Origin: JAAYYM01 sp964631375
GTDB lineage: Bacteria; Bacillota; Clostridia; Lachnospirales; Lachnospiraceae
Assembly (NCBI GenBank): GCA_964631375.1
Contig: CAZVYQ010000005.1
Location: 25,740 to 89,739, forward strand
Length of the DNA: 64,000 nt
Direction: 5' to 3'
Shown in pieces: positions 1 to 7,104 of this stretch. The notes beneath the pieces are model-generated. The model saw nothing but the letters and a program-made list of their open reading frames with translations. It did not search any database and was not told the origin of the DNA. Every line of letters begins with the position of its first letter. The stretch's first letter is position 1. Made by a program: the position numbers and the translations under genes.

Positions 1-569
1 ACACAACGATCTCTCCTGTCATATACGCCCTTAAAACGCTTTCCCGAGCCAATAGGCCAATTGATTGGACAGGTTGCAATACCTAGTTCCTTTTCTATAT
101 CATCCAACAGTTCAAAGGTATCATTTGCATCACGATCCATTTTGTTGATAAAGGTAAATATCGGAATCCCCCTCATACCACATACCTTAAACAGTTTTCG
201 TGTCTGAGCCTCCACTCCCTTACTCGCATCAATCACCATGACAGCCGAGTCAGCCGCCATCAACGTTCGATAGGTATCTTCCGAAAAGTCCTGATGTCCC
301 GGTGTATCCAGAATGTTAATGCAAAAGCCATGATATCCAAACTGCAACACAGAAGATGTGACGGATATACCTCTTTCCTTTTCTATTTCCATCCAGTCAG
401 ATACAGCATGTCTTGCTGTAGCCTTTCCTTTAACGCTGCCCGCAAGGTTGATCGCGCCACCGTAGAGCAGAAATTTCTCGGTAAGTGTCGTCTTACCCGC
501 ATCCGGATGCGATATGATCGCAAAGGTTCTTCGTTTTGCAATCTGTGCTTCATTTGTGTTGTCTGACAT
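1..569 (-). CDS. prfC: Peptide chain release factor 3 (RF3), N-terminal part, cut by window edge
   Basis: RF3 is a translational GTPase that recycles RF1/RF2 from the ribosome after peptide release. About 190 residues are visible, from the start codon to the window edge. The N terminus begins MSDNTNEAQIAKRRTFAII and is followed by the P-loop HPDAGKTTLTEKFL, the switch region RGISVTSSVLQF, the G3 motif DTPGHQDFSED and the G4 motif NKMD. The later stretch GKRFKGVYDR is typical of RF3 and separates it from EF-G and TetM-type proteins. The start at 569 has an AGGAGG-like SD a few bases upstream. The next gene upstream is deoB, 76 bp away, with no obvious terminator between them. The rest of the gene lies outside the window. 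Confidence 0.93.
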   Translation of the reverse strand, partial: MSDNTNEAQIAKRRTFAIISHPDAGKTTLTEKFLLYGGAINLAGSVKGKATARHAVSDWMEIEKERGISVTSSVLQFGYHGFCINILDTPGHQDFSEDTYRTLMAADSAVMVIDASKGVEAQTRKLFKVCGMRGIPIFTFINKMDRDANDTFELLDDIEKELGIATCPINWPIGSGKRFKGVYDRRDRC

Positions 570-645
570 GATTTCCTCCATTTATACTTATCATCTAAAC
601 GATCGATATTTTAATCTTTTCATTCTCTTACCCGACACTATATGA

Positions 646-1800
646 TCAGATTACAGATGTTCCTGCAATTTCTCCACGGATTCCGAAATGTGCGAGCACT
701 GTGGCTCCGATATCAGCAAAGGTATCTCTGGTACCAATGTTACGTCCGGTTAGCTTCTTACCATAGATCAGATACGGTGTATACTCTCTGGAATGATCTG
801 TCGATATCACATAGCCGGGATCACATCCATGGTCAGCTGTAATCATCAGCAGATCGTCTTCATTCAGTTTTTCCATCATTTGAGGCAGATAATCATCAAA
901 ATAATGGATGGCCTTTGCATAGCCGTCAATATCATTGCGATGTCCATACAGCATATCAAAATCCACCAGATTCACAAAGCAGAGCCCATTAAAATCACGA
1001 TCCATAAGCTTCAGAGTCTGATCGATCCCATCTGCATTGCCCTTGGTATAGGTATATTCAGTCAGTCCCTTTCCGGCAAAAATATCCTTGATCTTGCCGA
1101 CGCCGATCACATCATAACCATGATCAGATAACACATCCAGCATCGTTGTCTTAGGCGGAACGATTGAAAAATCATGTCTGTTTGGTGTTCTGGTATAATT
1201 TCCGTCTGATCCGATAAACGGTCTGGCGATAACACGTCCGACTCCATGTTCTCCCACCAGAATCCCTCTTGCTATCCTGCAATACTCGTACAGGGTTTCC
1301 AATGGAACAACCTCTTCGTGAGCTGCGATCTGAAACACGCTGTCAGCCGAAGTATAAACAATCAGATCTCCGGTTTTTACATGTTCATCTCCATAATCCT
1401 TGATTACCTCAGTCCCGGAATAAGGCTTGTTACACAATACTCCTCTTCCTGTCGCCTGACTGAAAGCCTCCAGAACCTCCTTTGGAAAGCCATTCGGATA
1501 GGTTGGTAGTGGATGCTCTGAAATAACACCTGCAATCTCCCAGTGTCCAATCGTTGTATCCTTTCCCTTTGACTGCTCTGTCATGCGTCCGTAGATACCG
1601 ATTGGTGTCCCTGATTTCTTACCACATGTCACTCCATCAATATGAAATAAACCAAGCCTGCCCATATGATCTGCACCAAAGTAGGGACTGCCCGAACAGG
1701 TTTGCAATGTATTGGTTCCTTGATCTCCGTATGCCGCAGCATCAGGCATTTCACCAATACCCATACTGTCCAATACGATCAGAAAAACTCTTCGATTCAT
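646..1800 (-). CDS. deoB: Phosphopentomutase
   Basis: It interconverts ribose-1-phosphate or deoxyribose-1-phosphate and the 5-phosphates in nucleoside salvage, using two metal ions in the cytoplasm. The 384-residue product is full length for the family. The N-terminal metal motif VFLIVLDSMGIGEMPDA and the C-terminal motif TADHGCDPGYVISTDHSRE are both present, as expected of an alkaline-phosphatase-superfamily mutase. The in-frame start 36 bp further upstream was rejected because an AGAAGGGAG SD sits about 10 bp before MNRRVFL at 1800. The gene is preceded by its own promoter-like sequence just after the spoIIIA terminator, so it is probably transcribed separately from sporulation genes. Confidence 0.93.
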   Translation of the reverse strand: MNRRVFLIVLDSMGIGEMPDAAAYGDQGTNTLQTCSGSPYFGADHMGRLGLFHIDGVTCGKKSGTPIGIYGRMTEQSKGKDTTIGHWEIAGVISEHPLPTYPNGFPKEVLEAFSQATGRGVLCNKPYSGTEVIKDYGDEHVKTGDLIVYTSADSVFQIAAHEEVVPLETLYEYCRIARGILVGEHGVGRVIARPFIGSDGNYTRTPNRHDFSIVPPKTTMLDVLSDHGYDVIGVGKIKDIFAGKGLTEYTYTKGNADGIDQTLKLMDRDFNGLCFVNLVDFDMLYGHRNDIDGYAKAIHYFDDYLPQMMEKLNEDDLLMITADHGCDPGYVISTDHSREYTPYLIYGKKLTGRNIGTRDTFADIGATVLAHFGIRGEIAGTSVI

Positions 1801-1839
1801 AGCACAAATACTCCCTTCTACAGTAATATTACTCAATAA

Positions 1840-1867
1840 ATTATACTATCACAAAAAGGAATACCAA
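1840..1867 (-). promoter_or_regulatory. Candidate sigma-A promoter of deoB
   Basis: On the minus strand, TTGGTA (1862-1867) and TATAAT (1840-1845) are separated by 16 bp. The -35 part overlaps the arm of the spoIIIA terminator, which makes the -35 assignment uncertain. The -10 is a perfect consensus and lies about 40 bp upstream of the chosen deoB start. Confidence 0.4.
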
Positions 1868-1881
1868 ACAAGTGGCATTCC
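1853..1881 (-). terminator. Intrinsic terminator of the spoIIIA operon
   Basis: Arms 1858-1866 and 1873-1881 form a 9-bp stem (GGAATGCCA with TGGTATTCC, one G-U pair) with a 6-nt loop. Read on the minus strand it is followed by a run of five T. It lies about 30 bp past the spoIIIAH stop. Confidence 0.75.
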
Positions 1882-1910
1882 CTCTGTTTACTATTCATTT
1901 GACGAACTGA

Positions 1911-2642
1911 TTACTCATAGCTTTCAATCGGTGTGATGATTAGATTCTCAGGCGGTATTCCGGTTTTTCTCTTAATCACATCCTCGATCTGTGCACGCTG
2001 TGCATCGGACACCTCATAGGCATTTACCAGAACATCAGCCGTCCCCTCCGTGATACTCACAACCACGTCTGTAAAGCCTTTTGCCGACAGCAGAACCTCC
2101 GCTGCTGTTTCACGCTCGGCTATGTCTACCATTGAGATCATCATATTGATTGCCTCCTGCTTTTGTACATCTGTCACTGCCGCCGAATTAATCACCTCAA
2201 GCATTGTCTCTTTGTTTTTTGCACGTGTCTGTTCTTTTAAAAGTTTTGCGTTCGATGCGATTCCTGCACCAGTCATTGTGCTTGTAAAAACAGCCTCTCC
2301 CGGCTCCTCAGTCAATGCCGGATCTGCCTGTGCCTGCTCAGCATCAGAATCCAGACTTTCAATATCTCCCTGTAGTTCCTCGGCCAGATACATATCCTCA
2401 TCAGAAATATCTGCTGCAATCGCATCCTCTGATTCATCCGATGCCGCTATGTCTGTATCTTCTGCTGATACAGCTGCAGAGGTTTCCTGAATGACTTCCT
2501 CGAGCGGCATGGATTCTTCAACAATTGCTGCATTCTCCTCTTTCTCAAACTTTGTTCCCGTAAAATTCAGATAGCCTGCTACAGCAATCATGATCGCGAG
2601 TGCAGTAATAATCATTTGATTTTTTCTCATCATATTCTTCAT
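1911..2642 (-). CDS. spoIIIAH: Stage III sporulation protein AH
   Basis: SpoIIIAH is the mother-cell membrane protein that pairs across the intermembrane space with forespore SpoIIQ, building the feeding-tube channel. The 243-residue product has a short cytoplasmic N terminus, one membrane segment (about residues 9-27), a long acidic Glu/Asp/Ala/Ser-rich linker (about 35-125), and the C-terminal ring-building fold of the YscJ/FliF type. That fold is recognisable in KQEAINMMISMVDIAERE and the final GIPPENLIITPI. The linker is long compared with Bacillus SpoIIIAH. Last gene of the operon: its ATG overlaps the spoIIIAG stop by 4 bp, and a strong terminator follows. Confidence 0.93.
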   Translation of the reverse strand: MKNMMRKNQMIITALAIMIAVAGYLNFTGTKFEKEENAAIVEESMPLEEVIQETSAAVSAEDTDIAASDESEDAIAADISDEDMYLAEELQGDIESLDSDAEQAQADPALTEEPGEAVFTSTMTGAGIASNAKLLKEQTRAKNKETMLEVINSAAVTDVQKQEAINMMISMVDIAERETAAEVLLSAKGFTDVVVSITEGTADVLVNAYEVSDAQRAQIEDVIKRKTGIPPENLIITPIESYE

Positions 2643-3280
2643 CTCTCAATTGTCTCCTTACCGCTGTTTGTTTTTGTGACAGCCATTCTGACTACTTTAA
2701 TCTTATGCACCTCTATCGGAAATAATACCTTAACCACTTCCGTAATCTCAGATCTCACCTTTGCACTCTCACCGCCATCACAAATCACTGTTACTCCCTC
2801 GATCTTCGGAGCATTCGTTTGAGATATATATGGAATCATGGTGCCGTCCGACATTTCAGAAAAGATAGTAGTTTCCATCTGCTCATTTTCAATGACTGTT
2901 CGGCAACCACCTCCGGAATCCTTTTCGATTGTACTCGTACTGTTGTCATTTCTATCCTTTAAAACAATTTGTTCTGTTCCGGATTTTAATGTAATCATCA
3001 CCTCTACGCGTCCAACACCATCAATCCTGGAAAGCCCCTGTTCCAGTTTGGTCTCCAAGCCTGACAGATATGTATCCTCACCTGTTTCCTTCAGCATTTG
3101 TACTTCCTCACTATTGATGTCGGTTACCGACTGATCGTCTTGTTTCAATTCTGCTTTCTTTGTCGGAAACGATATAACAAGCAGTAGGATTCCGGTTAAT
3201 ATGATGATTAAAAATTGATCCTTCTTCACCTGCTTAACACGATCCTTAAGTCCCAAAACACCCTTAAGAAATGACAACAT
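2639..3280 (-). CDS. spoIIIAG: Stage III sporulation protein AG
   Basis: SpoIIIAG forms the large oligomeric ring of the SpoIIIA-SpoIIQ channel in the mother-cell membrane facing the forespore. The 213-residue product has one N-terminal membrane segment (about residues 22-40, FLIIILTGILLLVISF) and an extracytoplasmic ring-building domain. The characteristic segment GLSRIDGVGRVEVMITLKS and the later region ending VLFPIEVHKIKVVRM match the family. Position between spoIIIAF (17-bp overlap) and spoIIIAH (4-bp overlap) supports the call and suggests tight translational coupling. Confidence 0.92.
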   Translation of the reverse strand: MLSFLKGVLGLKDRVKQVKKDQFLIIILTGILLLVISFPTKKAELKQDDQSVTDINSEEVQMLKETGEDTYLSGLETKLEQGLSRIDGVGRVEVMITLKSGTEQIVLKDRNDNSTSTIEKDSGGGCRTVIENEQMETTIFSEMSDGTMIPYISQTNAPKIEGVTVICDGGESAKVRSEITEVVKVLFPIEVHKIKVVRMAVTKTNSGKETIER

Positions 3281-3842
3281 GAATCACCTCTTTCTCCAGA
3301 CCCAGCTCTCTTGCAATCCGCTCGCGTAATTGCTCATTTTCTAAATTGTCACTCTTTTTACTCATATTTCCGATAATTACACTGTTCACAACGATATTAA
3401 CAGACTTATCCACATTTTTTGAGAGATTGACTTTGAGAGACGTTATTTTTCCATAATCCACATTATCCACATCGTCACAAATGTCCATTTTTACGTCATT
3501 TACGGACAATCCATCCTTATACTCCAATTTATTAAGTTTTTCTTTAATTTTATTTTCATATGTGGATAATGCCCCAGAATACTGACTTTCCTCTATTTTT
3601 TTAAGCTTCTCACTTTCATTATTTAATTTTTCATTGTAATTTTTTGTAACCTCGAATTGTTGAAATAACGGCTTGCCTTTTATCCCTGTTCCGGCATCTA
3701 ATAAAAAGGCTATCATAACAATCCCCACCAATAATTTGATATATTTCTGATACTGCTCACCCGGAAGCACATGCAAAGCAAGTCCTGTGATGATGATCAA
3801 CTCCGCCAAGCTGATCAGTGTTTCTCTGATATAAGGATACAT
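3264..3842 (-). CDS. spoIIIAF: Stage III sporulation protein AF
   Basis: A 192-residue membrane protein of the SpoIIIA channel complex. Two hydrophobic helices lie at the N terminus (about residues 8-27 and 34-50), followed by a lysine- and glutamate-rich coiled region and a soluble C-terminal domain with ring-building character. Sequence conservation in this family is low, so the call rests on the two N-terminal helices, the length, and the exact position between spoIIIAE and spoIIIAG. The start is 2 bp past the spoIIIAE stop. Confidence 0.88.
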   Translation of the reverse strand: MYPYIRETLISLAELIIITGLALHVLPGEQYQKYIKLLVGIVMIAFLLDAGTGIKGKPLFQQFEVTKNYNEKLNNESEKLKKIEESQYSGALSTYENKIKEKLNKLEYKDGLSVNDVKMDICDDVDNVDYGKITSLKVNLSKNVDKSVNIVVNSVIIGNMSKKSDNLENEQLRERIARELGLEKEVIHVVIS

Positions 3843-3844
3843 GG

Positions 3845-4882
3845 TCAGAAGCCTCCGTTCGTTGTTACAGAAACAATTGCTATTGTTAGCATAAACAATA
3901 TGATTGAGGTGACAACCGTTTTGAGCAGCATTTCAGTGGCATCACCTATACCGCTGATACATTCTGCAGTCCCGTCCGAGGTAAAGCTCCCGGCAAAAGC
4001 TGCTCCCAGACGATACATGAACATGATCACCGTCAATTTGACAACCGGCAGCATCACGATCATCAACATCACGCAGACAGCAGTCACACCAATTGCATTT
4101 TTTGTAATGACCATTGAGCCGACCACAGTATTCCAAGTAGTTTCCGTAACCCCTGACATTCCGGGGAGTATAGAAACTGCACTTGTCAATAGTCCGGTCT
4201 TCACAGAATGAAATACAGGCACAAACATACTCTGTATTGTATTAATTCCGATCACAAGTGCCACTGCTGTTTTCAACATATATGTAATGATACTTTTCAG
4301 CAGCCTGAGCAGATGTTCCAGCATGTCCTCACCTGCGATCTGATTCACAATCACCAATACGATATAGATCTGAATCATAGGTAAAATGACAGCTGCTATG
4401 ACCGTCTCAACCAAGAAGATGGCAATCAGAGCGGTTCCGTAAAAGGTTGTGGCAGATGCTGCCCCTGATATAAATGCAACGCCCATAAAATAAGCCGGTA
4501 GCAGTGCCTGCATGAAAGTAATCAGGTGACTGACAGACTCCGAAGCCATCTCCATTGTTGTTTTCATAGTCTGCAACAGCAGTATGGACATCATCAACGT
4601 CATAATATAAAAACCAATGTGTGCAATCTGTTTGCTCTTAAATGCAGAGGATACATTTTTCATCACCGCTGCCAGAACAGATAATAAAATGATACTCGTT
4701 ATTGTAAATCGATTCGCAACAATCTCAGAAGTCAGTATTTTCAGCACTTCTTGAAAAATCAAATCTATATTTACCGTTTGTTTTCCTGCAATTATGGTTT
4801 GCATTAACATCTTAAAATCAACAGAGTGACTCATTTGGATCTGTTCCAAGGCATGATCAATTCCTGTAAAATCTATCTCCAT
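3845..4882 (-). CDS. spoIIIAE: Stage III sporulation protein AE
   Basis: A polytopic membrane component of the SpoIIIA channel needed for forespore gene expression after engulfment. The product from the chosen start is about 345 residues and almost entirely hydrophobic after residue 55, with roughly eight membrane segments. The family-typical stretch LLPAYFMGVAFISGAAS is present, as is the TSAVSILPGMSGVTET region. The start at 4882 (MEIDFTGID) was chosen because GGGGAG lies 5 bp upstream. An in-frame start 30 bp earlier overlaps spoIIIAD and has no better SD. Sits in the expected order between AD and AF. Confidence 0.92.
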   Translation of the reverse strand: MEIDFTGIDHALEQIQMSHSVDFKMLMQTIIAGKQTVNIDLIFQEVLKILTSEIVANRFTITSIILLSVLAAVMKNVSSAFKSKQIAHIGFYIMTLMMSILLLQTMKTTMEMASESVSHLITFMQALLPAYFMGVAFISGAASATTFYGTALIAIFLVETVIAAVILPMIQIYIVLVIVNQIAGEDMLEHLLRLLKSIITYMLKTAVALVIGINTIQSMFVPVFHSVKTGLLTSAVSILPGMSGVTETTWNTVVGSMVITKNAIGVTAVCVMLMIVMLPVVKLTVIMFMYRLGAAFAGSFTSDGTAECISGIGDATEMLLKTVVTSIILFMLTIAIVSVTTNGGF

Positions 4883-4895
4883 TATCTCTCCCCGT

Positions 4896-5279
4896 CTATT
4901 CCATAAACGCATATAACTTAGTCAGGAGCGTTCTCAGTGCAGGCAAACTCAACAACAACACCGTGATCTTCCCAAACACCTCGATCTGTCCTGATATGGA
5001 CAAGTAGCCTGCATCCTTGCAGATATTGGATGCAAACTCAGCAACATAGGTCAGCAGAACAATTTTGATCAAGGTCTTTCCCAACGTTCCAGCCAGTACC
5101 GGCGTGTCAAATCCGGAAAGCAACTCAATCACAGACTGTAACTCATCAAGCGAACCAAATAACAATATCATTCCTGTTATGATTCCGATATACAGACCGT
5201 ATTCGCTCCGTCCGTTTTTAAATTGTACTGCCACAATCACCCCTAATAAGCCGATTATGGCAGCTCGCAGAAGTTCCAT
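4896..5279 (-). CDS. spoIIIAD: Stage III sporulation protein AD
   Basis: A small integral membrane protein of the SpoIIIA complex. From the chosen start it has 127 residues, close to the usual family size of about 128, with four hydrophobic segments. The start at 5279 (MELLRAAIIGLLG) is supported by a GAGAGGAG SD 6-9 bp upstream. A longer in-frame start at 5405 would overlap spoIIIAC and is rejected. Final residues (LLSLPALRTLLTKLYAFME) match the conserved family end. Confidence 0.92.
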   Translation of the reverse strand: MELLRAAIIGLLGVIVAVQFKNGRSEYGLYIGIITGMILLFGSLDELQSVIELLSGFDTPVLAGTLGKTLIKIVLLTYVAEFASNICKDAGYLSISGQIEVFGKITVLLLSLPALRTLLTKLYAFME

Positions 5280-5334
5280 ACTGTACTCCTCTCTGCATAT
5301 TGACTGTTCTCGTGTCTCCTTCCTATATGACCTG

Positions 5335-5529
5335 CTACAGTAAAAATAGCTTTTTAATGCTTTCAAACAGCTCATATATATATGGAATAATCCACGAAAG
5401 AACAAGCACCAGTCCTGCCAGACTTGTCAGAAAGGCCTGTTCTTCCCGTCCGCTGTGTTTCAGGACCTGCGTCAGTATCGATACCAATACCCCAACTGCC
5501 GCTATCTTAAAAATCAAACTGATTTCCAT
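5335..5529 (-). CDS. spoIIIAC: Stage III sporulation protein AC
   Basis: A 64-residue protein with two transmembrane helices (about residues 5-22 and 33-52), the typical size of SpoIIIAC. The start at 5529 (MEISLIFKIAAVG) has AGGAGG 6 bp upstream. A start 42 bp earlier is in frame but would give an atypical N terminus. It belongs to the mother-cell part of the SpoIIIA-SpoIIQ channel. Its neighbours are spoIIIAB upstream (39 bp) and spoIIIAD downstream (55 bp). Confidence 0.92.
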   Translation of the reverse strand: MEISLIFKIAAVGVLVSILTQVLKHSGREEQAFLTSLAGLVLVLSWIIPYIYELFESIKKLFLL

Positions 5530-5567
5530 TGCCTTCCTCCTGCCTGTCAGACAGATATCAATACCTG

Positions 5568-6074
5568 TCATATCAGTATTATGACGATAAAAACTCCCCC
5601 CAAGACCCCTAATGCACTGTATATTCTGCCTGTTTCACTCATTTTCTTTTCTGTCTCATTAATCTCAGCCTGTAGAAGTATCTCATATTGCCTGATCGCA
5701 GATAACTGCATACTCTGATCATGAAATCCTAATTCTTCTCCAAATTTGCACAGTTGTGTAAGTTCCATAGGTGGAAAATACAGGCTTGCCTTCTCTCCCC
5801 ACAGTTTAGGCAGTGTAACCCCTTCATGTCTCTTGATTGCTGTGCATAACTCTTTTAGAAAATCAGAAACCGGAGATGACAGCCTGTCTGCTGTTATGGA
5901 AAAGCATTCAGGCAGATTCAGGTTTCTGTGTCTGATTTCACCATCCATCAATCTCAGCATTCTGATCAACTCTCGTTTCAGCCTGATCGCATTTTTCATG
6001 TTATGTATGAAGCTGTAAGAAAAACCGATGCTACCGGACAATATACATAGTATGCCACACGCCTTCAGTATCAT
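5568..6074 (-). CDS. spoIIIAB: Stage III sporulation protein AB
   Basis: A 168-residue membrane protein with a hydrophobic helix at each end and a helical soluble centre. It resembles the GspF-type secretion membrane proteins to which SpoIIIAB is structurally related. The central segment LMDGEIRHRNLNLPECF and the ELGFHDQSMQLSAIRQYE region match the family. The start overlaps the spoIIIAA stop by 4 bp (ATGA), which is strong evidence for co-translation with the ATPase that it is thought to partner. Confidence 0.92.
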   Translation of the reverse strand: MILKACGILCILSGSIGFSYSFIHNMKNAIRLKRELIRMLRLMDGEIRHRNLNLPECFSITADRLSSPVSDFLKELCTAIKRHEGVTLPKLWGEKASLYFPPMELTQLCKFGEELGFHDQSMQLSAIRQYEILLQAEINETEKKMSETGRIYSALGVLGGVFIVIILI

Positions 6075-7006
6075 GATGCTTCCTCTCGATATCGTAACAG
6101 GCAGTTATACATGCGATCCAACACTCTGATTACTCTCTCCCCCGTACACCTGTGCTCCAATAAAATAAATCGTTCAATTACACCATCTGAAATCAGATCG
6201 GACAACTGTTTCTTTTCAATTACATCCGTTATGTCATACCCATGAACCGTAGCGATCAGCCTACAGCCAGATCGCAGTGCATTTTGAATTGCCTCTACAT
6301 CTGCTCTCGTTCCGATTTCATCTACTGCGATCACATCCGGCGACATGGATCGCAGCAGCATCATGATTCCCTGCTCCTTGGCACAACACTCAATCACATC
6401 CGTTCTCATCCCGATATCATTCTGCGGAATCCCCATATAGCATCCGCCGATCTCCGAACGTTCATCCACCACCCCAAGTGTATATCCTCCATTAGAAAGT
6501 AGCCTGACGAGATCCCGCAGCATGGTTGTCTTACCACATCCCGGTGCTGATACCAACAACGTATTACAAACATGCCTGTCCTCCTGCAGATACGGCAGGA
6601 TCTTTTCTCCGATTCCCGGTAGCTCATGTGCGATTCGAATGTTGAGACAGGTAATATACCGAAATGTCTTTACATGATGATCTTCTGTAACCACACTACC
6701 GCCGATTCCGATCCGATGTCCCCCAATTGTTGTCATAAACCCCTGTTTCAATTCCTCCTCATAAGCGTAAATCGAAAAATCACATATGTAATTAATTAAT
6801 TCTTCCAATCCGCTTTGTTCCATAATATAGATCTGCGTACTATTCTTGTATCGTAGTGCTTCCTCTCGTGTACTACTCTTGATCAGCACAGGCTGTCCAA
6901 CTCTGATTCTGATCTCTCTCATCTCTTGAAAGCAATAGTTCCTTGCCTGCAGATGTTCACGCAGACTGCACGGAAACAATTTGTAAAATGCTTCAGCCTT
7001 GTCCAT
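6071..7006 (-). CDS. spoIIIAA: Stage III sporulation protein AA, AAA+ ATPase
   Basis: SpoIIIAA is the cytoplasmic ATPase of the SpoIIIA channel, related to the GspE/PilT secretion ATPases. The Walker A motif lies in LLVSAPGCGKTTMLRDL (around residue 155) and Walker B in DVIAVDEIGTRADVEA. VVDERSEIGGCYMG is also typical. The 311-residue length is normal. Of three possible nearby starts (7015 GTG, 7012 ATG, 7006 ATG), 7006 has the best SD (GGGTGA 6 bp upstream). It is the first gene of the operon, with a sigma-E-like promoter just upstream, fitting mother-cell expression. Confidence 0.93.
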   Translation of the reverse strand: MDKAEAFYKLFPCSLREHLQARNYCFQEMREIRIRVGQPVLIKSSTREEALRYKNSTQIYIMEQSGLEELINYICDFSIYAYEEELKQGFMTTIGGHRIGIGGSVVTEDHHVKTFRYITCLNIRIAHELPGIGEKILPYLQEDRHVCNTLLVSAPGCGKTTMLRDLVRLLSNGGYTLGVVDERSEIGGCYMGIPQNDIGMRTDVIECCAKEQGIMMLLRSMSPDVIAVDEIGTRADVEAIQNALRSGCRLIATVHGYDITDVIEKKQLSDLISDGVIERFILLEHRCTGERVIRVLDRMYNCLLRYREEAS

Positions 7007-7023
7007 ACACATCACCCACTGTA

Positions 7024-7051
7024 ATTATATGAGCCGCCTCATTAAATATGC
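7024..7051 (-). promoter_or_regulatory. Candidate sigma-E promoter of the spoIIIA operon
   Basis: On the minus strand GCATATT (7045-7051) is followed after 13 bp by CATATAAT (7024-7031). The Bacillus sigma-E consensus is KMATATT, 14-15 bp, CATACANT. The -35 is a perfect fit and the -10 differs at one position. It lies between the pnp terminator and spoIIIAA, about 20 bp upstream of the start codon. Confidence 0.6.
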
Positions 7052-7053
7052 AC

Positions 7054-7088
7054 AAAAAAACACTCTGCTTCATTCACGAAGCAGAGTG
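7054..7088 (-). terminator. Intrinsic terminator of pnp
   Basis: A perfect 11-bp stem (arms 7061-7071 and 7078-7088, CACTCTGCTTC with GAAGCAGAGTG) has a 6-nt loop. On the minus strand it is followed by seven T (7054-7060). It lies 17 bp after the pnp stop. Confidence 0.9.
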
Positions 7089-7104
7089 CTGTAAAATACT
7101 TTAT

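Noticed and set aside
2050..2490. Plus-strand Ser/Ala-rich frame opposite spoIIIAH
   Set aside because: A shadow of the acidic linker codons of spoIIIAH. No SD or recognisable domain.
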